In this document: piece after piece, positions 33,762 through 43,044 of the stretch
Numbering within the stretch: position 1 is the stretch's first letter
Layout: each line of letters opens with the position of its first letter
From: Caldimicrobium sp.
GTDB taxonomy: Bacteria; Desulfobacterota; Thermodesulfobacteria; Thermodesulfobacteriales; Thermodesulfobacteriaceae
Length of the DNA stretch: 64,000 nucleotides
Reading direction: 5' to 3'
Assembly (NCBI GenBank): GCA_025059715.1
Contig: JANXCE010000005.1
Location: 17,406 to 81,405 of the forward strand
Notes under the pieces: model-generated
The model's database searches: none
The model's input: only the letters and a program-made list of their open reading frames with translations
Told to the model about the DNA's origin: nothing
Position numbers and translations under genes: made by a program

Positions 33762-35585
33762 TTAATAGTCTATACCAGGTATTTCCACTGAGACAATTCT
33801 TGGGGTGATAAAGACCATAAGTTCTGTTTTTTCCGAAACCCTTTCCTTTTTCTTGAAAAGTTCCCCTAAACTTGGTATCCTCGAAAGCCCGGGCACTTGA
33901 TCTAAATTTTCTCCCAAATCCTTAGTTTTTATGCCTCCAATAACTAAGGTGTCACCACTATTTATAAGGACCCTTGTTTTAGCATATCTGGTCAATAGGG
34001 CGGGAACCCCTTGCACTACTCTACTCCAATCAGGAGTGCTTTTTTCAATCTCGACATCTAAGTTTAATCTGTTATCTGGTGTAACATGGGGAGTTACCTT
34101 AAGTCTTAGCACCGCATCAATAAATTGGGTTGTCGCTACACCATATTGATTAAGCTGTAAATAGGGGATTTTATATCCCTGTTTTATCTCCGCATCTTGA
34201 TGGTCAAGGGTCAAAATTTTGGGTCTAGCAAAGACTCTGGCTATTCCCTGAGTCTCCATCGCAGATAGTTCCGCATCAAGAAGAAGAACACTCCTTCCAA
34301 TATGCCCGAAAATAAAACCAATATTAGTTGAACCAGCTACACCTAAATCAACCAGGGCACCAGCTGGAATAGAAATAGTAACATTGGAACTTCCTGGTCC
34401 GTATCCTCCAGGATAGGTGTAGCTTACACTCCCAGGAGATTTTGTTGTGCCTCTACCTATACCCAAGAGAGTATGTTCGGTGCCTCTATAGGCAGTTCCA
34501 CCCCATCTTATACCCAAGCGATGGGCATATGTATCCTGAATTTCTACAATACGAGCCTCAATTAGAACCTGCTTCGTTGGTTTATCTATTTCTCTAATAA
34601 TCTTTTCAATTTCCGCTAAATTTTTTTCCGTATCCTTTATAATTAACATATTAGAATGGGGTTCAAAGGTTATTTTCCCGTCTCCGGCAATAATCTCCTT
34701 AATTTTAGATACAATAGTATCTCCTTTGATATACTTTAATTGAAAGGTTTTAGTAGTTAGGGGGCCTTTTTCCTGAATGTCTTTGAGAGAAGTAAGATAG
34801 TCCTTATATTTATCACTTTCCGTCTTTATTTCCTCTAAGGGAGCAATCCTCATAACATTTCCAAGAGACATCATACCAAGGCCATAATTAGCTAAAATTA
34901 CATCCAAAATCAGATCCCAGGGCACCTGTTTAACTTTAAGCGTTATATTTCCCTTTACTTTATCGCTAACCACTATGTTTATATTTCCCACTTCAGCTAA
35001 GACACGAAAGACTGCATGCAAGTCCGCTTCCTGAAAATCAACGGAGATAGGTGGGCCTACATATCTTTTAGTGAAAGGCAATTGAAGAGGTGCTGGAGAG
35101 GTTGTAAAGGGTAAGTGATACTTTGGTAGCTCTATGATATCCATAGGGGAAGTGGTAATTTGGGTTCCCTTTACTACCGCCATTACAGGTTTAGTCTCCT
35201 TTTCCCATAGGAGGTCGATAAAGAGCTTATTTTCATAAGTAGTAGCTTTAAAATTGAAATCTTTGAGAGTAATAATTTCTATAATTAATTTTTCTTTTTC
35301 GTATAAAACATTAAACTCTTGGAATAGATCTTTGGGAAAAGTTTTTAACCAATCAGTAGTTTTAATGGTGACCCTTGGGAATTTAATTGTTAACTTTTTA
35401 TCTTCTTTAGATACTTCATATTCAGGTTTTGAGGTAAACTCAAAAATGAGTTTTTCACTTGGTTTATCTATATAATATGCAGTAATTAAAATATTTTTTC
35501 CAGCATAAAGCTTATTAATATGAAACAACAGAGTAAACAAAACGAAAATGTAGTTTATAATAAAGACATACTTATATTTCATCAT
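33762..35585 (-). CDS. pilQ: Type IV pilus secretin PilQ
   Basis: 607 residues: signal peptide (YVFIINYIFVLFTLLFHI), an AMIN-like beta domain (~30-125), a secretin N-terminal domain with VDFQEADLHAVFRVLAEVGN (~185), an N1 domain around TFQLKYIKGDTIVSKIKEII, and the secretin core with EIQDTYAHRLGIRWGG and the end block LVIGGIKTKDLGENLDQVPG then LSRIPSLGELFKKK. It forms the outer-membrane pore for pilus extrusion. It follows pilP by 1 bp and is the last gene of the pil operon. Confidence 0.95.
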   Translation of the reverse strand: MMKYKYVFIINYIFVLFTLLFHINKLYAGKNILITAYYIDKPSEKLIFEFTSKPEYEVSKEDKKLTIKFPRVTIKTTDWLKTFPKDLFQEFNVLYEKEKLIIEIITLKDFNFKATTYENKLFIDLLWEKETKPVMAVVKGTQITTSPMDIIELPKYHLPFTTSPAPLQLPFTKRYVGPPISVDFQEADLHAVFRVLAEVGNINIVVSDKVKGNITLKVKQVPWDLILDVILANYGLGMMSLGNVMRIAPLEEIKTESDKYKDYLTSLKDIQEKGPLTTKTFQLKYIKGDTIVSKIKEIIAGDGKITFEPHSNMLIIKDTEKNLAEIEKIIREIDKPTKQVLIEARIVEIQDTYAHRLGIRWGGTAYRGTEHTLLGIGRGTTKSPGSVSYTYPGGYGPGSSNVTISIPAGALVDLGVAGSTNIGFIFGHIGRSVLLLDAELSAMETQGIARVFARPKILTLDHQDAEIKQGYKIPYLQLNQYGVATTQFIDAVLRLKVTPHVTPDNRLNLDVEIEKSTPDWSRVVQGVPALLTRYAKTRVLINSGDTLVIGGIKTKDLGENLDQVPGLSRIPSLGELFKKKERVSEKTELMVFITPRIVSVEIPGIDY

Positions 35586-35586
35586 A

Positions 35587-36048
35587 TTATAGCTTCTCCT
35601 TTTTTAGAGTAATCTTTCTTGTTTTTTTAGTTTTAACCCCCAAAATGTTTACTACTGTGTCTTCAATTATTAGATAATCAGGTCCAATTTCCTTTATAAG
35701 GGATGTTCCTAATTTATCACCGACCTTTACAATAAAACCTTTTTTGGTTGGATCTTGTAAGAGGGCTATCCTTCTATCCTTTTTTTGTATAATACCCACT
35801 AACTCAAGAGGTATAGTTTCTTCCTTTTGGGCTAATAGTTTGTAAGTCTGGGGTGTAATAAAGGGGTTTGGTACTTTATTAACATCAATGGTATAAATTT
35901 CCTTGGCTAAAGTCCCTTTCCATTTTTCAAGTTCTTCATCTTGAATGACTACAGGTTGAGGTTTTATAGGTTCTTCCTTAACTTCTCTGGCTTTTTGACA
36001 GGTGAATAATAAAAGGGAAAGACTCAATAATAGGAGGGTGCCTTTCAT
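35587..36048 (-). CDS. pilP: Type IV pilus inner-membrane lipoprotein PilP
   Basis: 153 residues with a lipobox (LLLFTC) after a short signal, a Lys/Glu/Pro-rich linker and a PilP domain (LELVGIIQKKDRRIALLQD; GFIVKVGDKLGTSLIKEIG). It links the PilMNO platform to the secretin. The start overlaps pilO by 4 bp. Confidence 0.9.
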   Translation of the reverse strand: MKGTLLLLSLSLLLFTCQKAREVKEEPIKPQPVVIQDEELEKWKGTLAKEIYTIDVNKVPNPFITPQTYKLLAQKEETIPLELVGIIQKKDRRIALLQDPTKKGFIVKVGDKLGTSLIKEIGPDYLIIEDTVVNILGVKTKKTRKITLKKEKL

Positions 36049-36647
36049 GGATTATCTCTTTTTTCTATGACTTCGCCTGTATATTTATAGGTAATAAAAT
36101 TGGCTTTAATGGTCAATTTATCATCCTTTTCTGAGGTTATTATTTCCAGACTGTTTAATTTAACAAGTCTTGCTAATCTTTCTACTTCATTGAGAAATTT
36201 TAAAGTATTAGTGAAGGATCCCTTAATATGAAGATCAAAGGGAATAATGTTATAGTAGTTTCTTTTTTCCTCCCCACGAGGTGTAAAGGTAAGGATTTCT
36301 AAACCATTTCTTTTAGCTAACATTGAGACATCCTTCAGTAGTTGAGGAATCTCCTGTTCGGTGGGAAGAATTTGTTTGACCTCTTCTAAAAAGAGTTTTC
36401 GCTGTTTTATTTGGGCCTCTACTCCTTTTTCTCTCTTGACAAAGCCTTCAAGTTTGGCGATCTCAAGCTCCAGTTTTTTAATATCTTCCTGCAAAATTTT
36501 GATTTTATTCCTGGCAGGTTCGTAGTAAAATTTAAAGAACAAAAATGCAGGCCCAATGAAAGTAACGATAAAAAGTAACACTTTTTCCCTGCGAGAACTT
36601 GTTTGTTCCCAATTCTTGAGTTTGTCTATTATAGTCTTGAGTTTCAT
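36045..36647 (-). CDS. pilO: Type IV pilus assembly protein PilO
   Basis: 200 residues: a short cytoplasmic N-terminus, one membrane helix (VLLFIVTFIGPAFLFFKFYY), a coiled coil with many Lys/Glu, then a ferredoxin-like domain (FTPRGEEKRNYYNIIPFDLH; KGSFTNTLKFLNEVERLARL). It pairs with PilN in the periplasm. Position between pilN and pilP is canonical. Confidence 0.9.
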   Translation of the reverse strand: MKLKTIIDKLKNWEQTSSRREKVLLFIVTFIGPAFLFFKFYYEPARNKIKILQEDIKKLELEIAKLEGFVKREKGVEAQIKQRKLFLEEVKQILPTEQEIPQLLKDVSMLAKRNGLEILTFTPRGEEKRNYYNIIPFDLHIKGSFTNTLKFLNEVERLARLVKLNSLEIITSEKDDKLTIKANFITYKYTGEVIEKRDNP

Positions 36648-37196
36648 TTAAAAACTAACCTCTAATTCAAATTCTATTAATTTAAGATCACCTATTGTTT
36701 TTTGTTGGGCTGTCTTTAGGTTTAATGCTTTAATCACTTCTTTATTATTTTCAAGATTTTGCAGATAAAGAGCCAAAAAATCCATGTCTAAACCAATACC
36801 TTTTATATAAGCTTTGGAATTATCTAATTTGAGGTTACTGAAAAGGAGTTTAGAAGCTGGCACATCTCTTAACACATTAGCAAGATTTTTGAGGTTTTTA
36901 CCTTGGGCATCCCTTAATGTCAAAATAATCTCAATCCTCTTTTTGATTTCTTCATTCTCTCTCTCCATCTCTTTGACCTTTATCGCTATCCTTTTATAGT
37001 CTTCCAAAATCACCTCTTTTTGTTTCTTTTCTTGAATAAGAGAAGTTATTTTATTATGAGTAGTATAAAAAAGAAAGGTCAAAAATGTAAGCAAAAATAA
37101 TAAGAGAGATATATAAACTTTTAGGAATATAAGAGAAATTTCTCTAGCTTCAGGTGACACCTTCTCCTTGGGTAAGAGATTAAATTTTATTATCAT
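36648..37196 (-). CDS. pilN: Type IV pilus assembly protein PilN
   Basis: 182 residues. It begins with the PilM-binding tail, IKFNLLPKEK (the INLLPxR-type motif), then one membrane helix (VYISLLLFLLTFLTFLFYTT), a coiled coil and a PilN fold. It recruits PilM to the membrane. It abuts pilO by 0 bp and lies 4 bp after pilM. Confidence 0.9.
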   Translation of the reverse strand: MIIKFNLLPKEKVSPEAREISLIFLKVYISLLLFLLTFLTFLFYTTHNKITSLIQEKKQKEVILEDYKRIAIKVKEMERENEEIKKRIEIILTLRDAQGKNLKNLANVLRDVPASKLLFSNLKLDNSKAYIKGIGLDMDFLALYLQNLENNKEVIKALNLKTAQQKTIGDLKLIEFELEVSF

Positions 37197-37200
37197 AACT

Positions 37201-38247
37201 TTATATAAATTCCTTTACTGCTGTAGCAATAGCTAAAACGCCTTGGCTGTTTATGTCTCGTAGATAATTCTTGTCTATGTGTTCTGAAATCTTAAGCTTA
37301 TTTTCTATCCTTATTTCATTTACCTCAGACTTTAATAGTTCTGAAAATATTTTATGGATATTTGGTATTTTAGCTCCACCTCCTATGAGATAAAATACCT
37401 TTGGATTTAAATCATATTTAGATCTTACAATTTCTATACCATATTTTATTTCTTCAGTGATTTTTTTAATATATTCTTTATATGCGTCTTTAATTTTGTT
37501 TCTTGTTTGATCTTCTGGTGGTGAGTGTATATATTTATCTATTGTATCTGAAGTTAATTTGAGATCTCTTTGAAGGTTTTTTTTGAAATCTTTAAATCCT
37601 AAGTTGAATAGTTCTCTTATATAAATGGGAGTTTCTTTATTTGAGAAATATAATTTTACTTTTTCATTACCCCAATCAATTATAACTCTATCTTCCGGAC
37701 CATATAGAAATTCTAAGAAATTATGCAAAGTTACAAAATCCGCATCAATACTAAGCAACTTAATATTTAAATCTAAAAAGACATTTTTTATTTTTTCTAT
37801 ATTCTCTTTTTTGGATACAAGATAATAAACTTTATACATTGCTTGTTCAGGTATTATAAAATAACTGTAATAAACATCTTCAAGCTTATAGGGAATTTCA
37901 TCGTTAATTTGTTTTTCAATCATTTCATTAGATGTAAGATGTGGTATTGAAAATTTTCCATATATAGTAATTTCATAGGGTATGGATAAATGAGCATTAG
38001 TAGTTTCAGGATGAAAATTCAATAGAAGATTTTTTAAATTTGCTTTAAGATGCTGTTCATCGGTAATTATTTGATTAATTATAGTATTTTCAAAGGTCTT
38101 TGCCTGGGCAAATCCCTTTAATAAGATTTTGTTTTCATAACTTGTTACTTCGGCAACTTTGAGGGAATAGGTGCCTAAGTCCCAACCTAAGTAAGATATA
38201 CTTCTAAGGTTATGAAAAATCTTTGAAATTGTTTCAACAATTTTCAT
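37201..38247 (-). CDS. pilM: Type IV pilus assembly ATPase-like protein PilM
   Basis: 348 residues of the actin-like fold: LGWDLGTYSLKVAEVTS (phosphate 1 loop), DYGNE-like VIIDWGNEKVKLYFS (phosphate 2) and FYLIGGGAKIPNIHKIFSEL (adenosine loop). It binds the PilN tail at the cytoplasmic face. It starts 22 bp after the creatininase-family gene, so both genes probably share the promoter at 38998. Confidence 0.92.
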   Translation of the reverse strand: MKIVETISKIFHNLRSISYLGWDLGTYSLKVAEVTSYENKILLKGFAQAKTFENTIINQIITDEQHLKANLKNLLLNFHPETTNAHLSIPYEITIYGKFSIPHLTSNEMIEKQINDEIPYKLEDVYYSYFIIPEQAMYKVYYLVSKKENIEKIKNVFLDLNIKLLSIDADFVTLHNFLEFLYGPEDRVIIDWGNEKVKLYFSNKETPIYIRELFNLGFKDFKKNLQRDLKLTSDTIDKYIHSPPEDQTRNKIKDAYKEYIKKITEEIKYGIEIVRSKYDLNPKVFYLIGGGAKIPNIHKIFSELLKSEVNEIRIENKLKISEHIDKNYLRDINSQGVLAIATAVKEFI

Positions 38248-38269
38248 GTGTCAAGATTATTTGTAATAG

Positions 38270-38989
38270 CTATGAACTCCAAAATTCTTCAATTAAATTT
38301 TTTATTTTTTCTATAAGTTTTGCTGCCAGTAATTGGCCCTTTTGAGGGGTAGCCCTTTGAGGATCTCCCCAAATTCCAGAATTCCAAAAACTATTTTTGT
38401 CTCTTACAATGTGAAACCGGGGAAATTTAGGATAGTCTTGGTAAGACCTTTCCAAGTTTTTAACTAAATCCTTTTTCAAGTATAACATTAAGGAAGTTTC
38501 CCATTCTCCTGCATGGGAGTCCTCTTCCATTAAGCCCAAGACAGAAAGGTCTTCCTTTAACAGGCTATAGATATCGGCGACTAAGAATTTAGTATCTTTA
38601 AATTCTTCTATGAAATTTTCCGCTGTATCAATAAGAAAGGCGTTATGGGTTCCTCCTGCATGTCCGGAAAGTATTATAAAGTTTTTAAGTCCCTGACGAT
38701 AAAAACTATAAAGTATATCTCTCAGAAGGGACTTTAAGGTTTCACCTCTGATACTAATGGTTCCAGGTAAGTCTCGAGTGCTCCTACAAACCCCAAAGTA
38801 TAGGGGTGGTGCTAAGAATATGGGTAGATCTTCAATCAATGTCTTGCAGATTTCATAGATAGTATAGAGATCGGTAGCTAAGGGAAGATGGGGTCCATGT
38901 GCCTCAATAGAGCCAACAGGAATAATCACACTTTTAACTTTTTGAGAAAGTCTTGCAAATTCCTCTGAGGTCATAGTCTCCATCAACAT
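38270..38989 (-). CDS. Creatininase family amidohydrolase
   Basis: From ATG 38989 the protein has 239 residues. The creatininase fold is seen in IIPVGSIEAHGPHLPLATDL (metal ligands Glu/His/Asp), GHAGGTHNAFLIDTAENF, and DSHAGEWETSLMLY. Family members are metal-dependent amidohydrolases that open cyclic amides, e.g. creatinine or the FAPy intermediate (MftE, ArfB); the substrate here is unknown. The frame extends upstream to 39010, but the promoter at 38998 would exclude those codons; ATG 38989 would be nearly leaderless. Confidence 0.82.
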   Translation of the reverse strand: MLMETMTSEEFARLSQKVKSVIIPVGSIEAHGPHLPLATDLYTIYEICKTLIEDLPIFLAPPLYFGVCRSTRDLPGTISIRGETLKSLLRDILYSFYRQGLKNFIILSGHAGGTHNAFLIDTAENFIEEFKDTKFLVADIYSLLKEDLSVLGLMEEDSHAGEWETSLMLYLKKDLVKNLERSYQDYPKFPRFHIVRDKNSFWNSGIWGDPQRATPQKGQLLAAKLIEKIKNLIEEFWSS

Positions 38990-38997
38990 CAAGTAGT

Positions 38998-39026
38998 AGT
39001 TTATCAGCAAACTTGAATTTTTAAAG
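38998..39026 (-). promoter_or_regulatory. Putative promoter of the creatininase-pilMNOPQ operon abutting IS copy C
   Basis: On the minus strand TAAACT (38998-39003, 4/6 match to TATAAT) lies 17 bp from the hexamer CTTTAA (39021-39026), which is a poor -35. Spacing from -10 to ATG (38989) equals that of plsY. The hexamer position is exactly 6 bp from the IS terminus at 39033. It is the weakest of the five IS-adjacent promoters. Confidence 0.4.
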
Positions 39027-39032
39027 GAGGAT

Positions 39033-39625
39033 GTATAAGTCTATAGAATTTTGGACTGAAGGGAATTCTCGTTAAATTTATGACAAATCCACTCCAAAGG
39101 CGATACCACCCCAAACCCAAAACTTACTCCAAAAGCCCCTCCCAATGCTACTCGATAAATGACTATTCTTCATAGGCAAATCCAAATTTACTATCCGCCA
39201 CCACCTCCTCTTCTCTCTTTATAAACCTTCCCGTCAGCTATAAAAATTAAAGCTTCTACACTACCTCTCTTCAAACTTACCCCCTTTCTTTCAGATACCT
39301 TATAATCATTCCAATCGTAGATACGGACATAAGGGTACACCTCTCTCCCCACAAAATCTATCCACCAAGGGTTTAAGCCTCTTTTTCCCTGTATGCAAGG
39401 ATGTTCTCTCTTGTAACTCAGGATAGATTCTATTACCTCCTGTGGCCACCTCTTTGAGCATTTCCTCTTTGGTCAATCTGTGGCTTTGGTGCCAAAGGAG
39501 TTGTGAAATTCGATGACCTTTAGTCTAAAGGCGACTTCATTTCTTTGGGATGCATCTTTGATTACTTCAAGTCTTTGCAGTATTTTTAAGTCTTTTTCCT
39601 TCTAAAAAAGACCTTGAACTTATGT
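39033..39625 (-). mobile_element. IS copy C: heavily deleted integrase-type insertion sequence
   Basis: Both termini are present (GTATAAGTCT at 39033; outer TTGAACTTATGT at 39625). Only about 590 bp remain. A large deletion joins the 3' end (AAAGGCGATAC) to the middle of the DDE part (AACTTACTCCAAAAG). The helix-turn-helix part and the N-terminal 5' stretch (GTTGTGAAATTCGATGACC) are recognisable but frameshifted. Flanking hexamers are GAGGAT and AGAGAG, similar but not a duplication. Nothing else gene-like lies in 39034-39689. Confidence 0.82.
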
Positions 39626-39689
39626 AGAGAGAATTTAAATTGAACCTGAACAGAGTGCCTAAGGGTGGTAATGAGAAGATTGGGTTGAT

Positions 39690-42600
39690 ATGAGATTTGT
39701 AGGAGTTAATCCTTCATTTTTAGGGTATCTTCTTGCCAAAGATTACGAAAATCTGATTGGAAAAAGGCATCTTTTGGCCATTTTTCCAGAACAAGAGCAG
39801 GCTAAGGACTTTTTGCAGAGTTTTCGGATTTTTTCTAAGGATACTACTTTAAAGACGGCCCTCTATCCCTCCTTTGATCTCCCTCCCTTCAGTGAAAGTA
39901 TCTCCCTTGATGAGGGTGAAAGAGAGCGCCTGAAAATTCTTTGGGAATTAACGGAAACCTCTATAATTGCCTTTGAGATCAGAAGTTTTTTTAGAAAAAC
40001 TATTAGAAGAGAAGATTTAAAAAATGCCTATTTATATCTTGTCCTTGGTGAAAAAATAGATAGAGAGTCCTTTATAGAGGATCTTTTACTTTTAGGATAT
40101 GAGAGAGTAGGCGTAGTTAAATCATCTGGTGAATTTACAGTAAAGGGAGCAGTTCTTGACTTGTTCAGCCCACAATATTCATATCCGATAAGAATAGAGT
40201 TCTTTGGCCAAGAAATAACAAATTTGAAGTTTTTTGACCCCTTGTCTCAGAGAAGCGTTGGTTATACTCAGGAAGCAATAATTTTGCCTGCTAAGGAACT
40301 TTTTTTCCCCAGAGATATCCAAAGGATCTATAAGAACATCTTAAGTTTTAGAGGTAGAATTTCGGAGCTTCGAATTTCCCAGTTGATACAGATGATTGAA
40401 AGTAAAGTTATTTTGGAAAATCCGGAATTTCTCTTACCGCTTGTTTTTCAGGATTTGATCTTAGTGCCAGAAAATTTCTCTGCTTCTGAGAGAGCTTTTT
40501 TAATTTATGAAAAGGAAACTTTAGAGAAAAAAATTGACGCCCTTTGGGATAGATTATACCATCATGCTATGAAGGCAAGAGCAAGAGAAAAATTGATATT
40601 TGAAGAGGAGAAACTTTATGCCACAAAGGAGGAAATAAAATCTCTCTGGAAGCAAGGTTATACTATAGAAGCCTCAGAGCTCCCTGTAAAGGAGAAGTTC
40701 TCAGAGTCTTTTTCTCTCACAAAGATTGATTTGAATTGGAAATCTGCCAAAACATCCATAGACATCGCCTTTGATTATCTAATTAATATGCTGGAGGAAG
40801 GTTATAGGATTTATGTAGCTATTTCTGATGAGAAAAATAGAGATGCCATGCTTGATGGACTAAAATATAGAGGTATCACTGCTCTTGAAAATCTAAAATT
40901 CGTCAAGGGAGAATTGAGAGAGGGTTTTGTTTATGAAAGGGAGAGACTTTTATTAACCTCTGATTTTGAGCTTTTTGGTAAAAGAAGCCTTAAAGGGGGT
41001 TCTTACAAGGTTCAAGGTAAATCTAAAGGTTACTTTAGGAGATATGATGAATTAAAGCCTGGAGATTTTGTAGTCCACAAGACCTATGGTATTGGTAGAT
41101 TTCAGGGTTTAGTTTTTCTCAAAGTTGACAGCTTTGAGGGAGAATTTTTACAAGTAGAATATCTTGGAGGAGACAGGCTTTACCTTCCTGTGACTCGGTT
41201 GAATGAGCTTTACCCTTATATAGGAGTAGAGGATAAAGAACCTCAGTTAGACAAGCTCGGTAAATTAACCTTTTTAAAGAAAAGAAAAGAAGTTGAAAAG
41301 AGGTTGACTGAGGTTGTCGAGGAAATCTTGCGATTATACGCGGAACGAAAGACCATTAAGAGTTATTCTTTGCCATTTCCGGGTTTAGCCTATGCCCAGT
41401 TTGCAAATAGTTTCCCTTATGAGGAAACACCGGATCAACTTTCCGCTATTCAGGATGTAATTGAAGATCTTACCTCGCCAAAGGCTATGGAAAGACTGGT
41501 AGTGGGAGATGTGGGTTTTGGTAAAACTGAGGTAGCCCTTAGAGCTATTTTTATAACCGCTTACGCAGGAAAACAGGCGGCAGTTCTAACTCCTACTACT
41601 CTTTTGGCAGAGCAACACTACAGAAATTTTAAAGAAAGACTGGAGCCTTTTAACATAAAGGTTGGCATCCTCTCAAGGCTGCGAAGTGAAAGAGAAATGC
41701 GGGAGACTCTTCAAGGTATTAGGGAAGGCACTATAAAAGTGATTATTGGGACTCATAGGCTTCTCTCTAAGGACGTGATCTTTAATGATCTTGGCTTACT
41801 TGTCATTGATGAAGAACATAAATTTGGAGTTAAACAAAAGGAGCGATTGAAACAATTTAAGAAATCTGTAAAAGTACTAAGTTTATCTGCAACTCCTATA
41901 CCTCGTAGTCTCCAACTGAGTTTACTGGGTATTTTTGATCTTTCCCTTATTGAAACTCCACCTCTTGGAAGAAAGACCATAAAGACTGTGTTGGCTAAAT
42001 TTGATTCGGAGTTAATAAAGACAGCGATAGAAGAGGAACTCTCAAGGGGAGGACAAATTTATTTTGTGCATCCCAGAATTCAGGGATTAGCCACCTTAGC
42101 TCAGTATTTAAAGAGGTTAGTGCCCCAGGCTCGGGTAGAGATGATTCATGGACAGATGGAAGAGGAAAGGCTGGAAAAGGTTCTGTATAAATTTCTCAAC
42201 AAAGAAATAGATCTTTTGGTTTGCACACCTATAATTGGGAGTGGAATAGATGTTCCTACCGCAAATACTATTTTTATTAACCGAGCTGATATCTTTGGAC
42301 TTGCGGACCTATATCAATTGAGGGGAAGAGTAGGAAGGGGAAATGAACAAGCTTATTGTTATCTTTTAGTGCCTGACTTGAAGACTATTTCTGAGGGGGC
42401 TCAAAAGAGGCTAAAGGCTTTAATGCAATTTGTAGAGATAGGTTCTGGTTTTAGACTTTCTTTAAGTGATCTCAAAATAAGGGGTGCAGGAGAACTTCTT
42501 GGTATTAATCAATCTGGCCATATTAATAAAGTGGGCTATGAGTTGTATTTAGAATTACTTGAAAATACTATACGCCAGCTAAAAGGAGAGAAAATTGAAA

Positions 42601-43043
42601 CCTGGGAGCCAGAAATAAAGCTAAAGCTCTCCGCCTATATTCCTCCTTCTTACATTCCAGAAACAGAGGAGAGATTAAATCTATATAGAGAATTGGTTTT
42701 GTTGAGCTCTTTAGAAGAACTCGAGGATTTTCAAGCCTTCCTATTAGATAAGTATGGCCCTATACCATTGGAAGTAGAGAATTTACTGAGAATTCAGAGA
42801 CTAAAACTCTTTATGAAGGATCTTAGGATCTTTTCTGTAGAAGAGAAAGGTAAGGCAGTTCAACTTATGCTTGGCAACCTTGAACTTTTGCCTTCCCTGA
42901 AGAAATTAAGCCGTTTTAATTCTATTGAAATCTTTAAAGTGAAGGAGGACAAAGATAGGGCTTATGTATATTTAAATTTAAAAGGCAATGAAAGGCCCTT
43001 GGATCTTCTGCTAAAGGTGTGTGATTATTTAAGTGGTTTATAG
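39690..43043 (+). CDS. mfd: Transcription-repair coupling factor
   Basis: 1117 residues. It has UvrB-homology domains at the N-terminus (FPEQEQAKDFLQSF; YPSFDLPPFSES), the CarD-like RNA polymerase interaction domain (KPGDFVVHKTYGIGRFQGLV), RecG-like helicase motifs with Walker A GDVGFGKTEVALRA (~residue 605), DEEHKFGVKQKERLK, SATPIPRSLQL, and a C-terminal TRCF domain (KLKLSAYIPPSYIPETEERL). Mfd removes stalled RNA polymerase and recruits UvrA. It converges on the PilZ-like gene with a 1-bp gap. Confidence 0.96.
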   Translation: MRFVGVNPSFLGYLLAKDYENLIGKRHLLAIFPEQEQAKDFLQSFRIFSKDTTLKTALYPSFDLPPFSESISLDEGERERLKILWELTETSIIAFEIRSFFRKTIRREDLKNAYLYLVLGEKIDRESFIEDLLLLGYERVGVVKSSGEFTVKGAVLDLFSPQYSYPIRIEFFGQEITNLKFFDPLSQRSVGYTQEAIILPAKELFFPRDIQRIYKNILSFRGRISELRISQLIQMIESKVILENPEFLLPLVFQDLILVPENFSASERAFLIYEKETLEKKIDALWDRLYHHAMKARAREKLIFEEEKLYATKEEIKSLWKQGYTIEASELPVKEKFSESFSLTKIDLNWKSAKTSIDIAFDYLINMLEEGYRIYVAISDEKNRDAMLDGLKYRGITALENLKFVKGELREGFVYERERLLLTSDFELFGKRSLKGGSYKVQGKSKGYFRRYDELKPGDFVVHKTYGIGRFQGLVFLKVDSFEGEFLQVEYLGGDRLYLPVTRLNELYPYIGVEDKEPQLDKLGKLTFLKKRKEVEKRLTEVVEEILRLYAERKTIKSYSLPFPGLAYAQFANSFPYEETPDQLSAIQDVIEDLTSPKAMERLVVGDVGFGKTEVALRAIFITAYAGKQAAVLTPTTLLAEQHYRNFKERLEPFNIKVGILSRLRSEREMRETLQGIREGTIKVIIGTHRLLSKDVIFNDLGLLVIDEEHKFGVKQKERLKQFKKSVKVLSLSATPIPRSLQLSLLGIFDLSLIETPPLGRKTIKTVLAKFDSELIKTAIEEELSRGGQIYFVHPRIQGLATLAQYLKRLVPQARVEMIHGQMEEERLEKVLYKFLNKEIDLLVCTPIIGSGIDVPTANTIFINRADIFGLADLYQLRGRVGRGNEQAYCYLLVPDLKTISEGAQKRLKALMQFVEIGSGFRLSLSDLKIRGAGELLGINQSGHINKVGYELYLELLENTIRQLKGEKIETWEPEIKLKLSAYIPPSYIPETEERLNLYRELVLLSSLEELEDFQAFLLDKYGPIPLEVENLLRIQRLKLFMKDLRIFSVEEKGKAVQLMLGNLELLPSLKKLSRFNSIEIFKVKEDKDRAYVYLNLKGNERPLDLLLKVCDYLSGL

Positions 43044-43044
43044 A

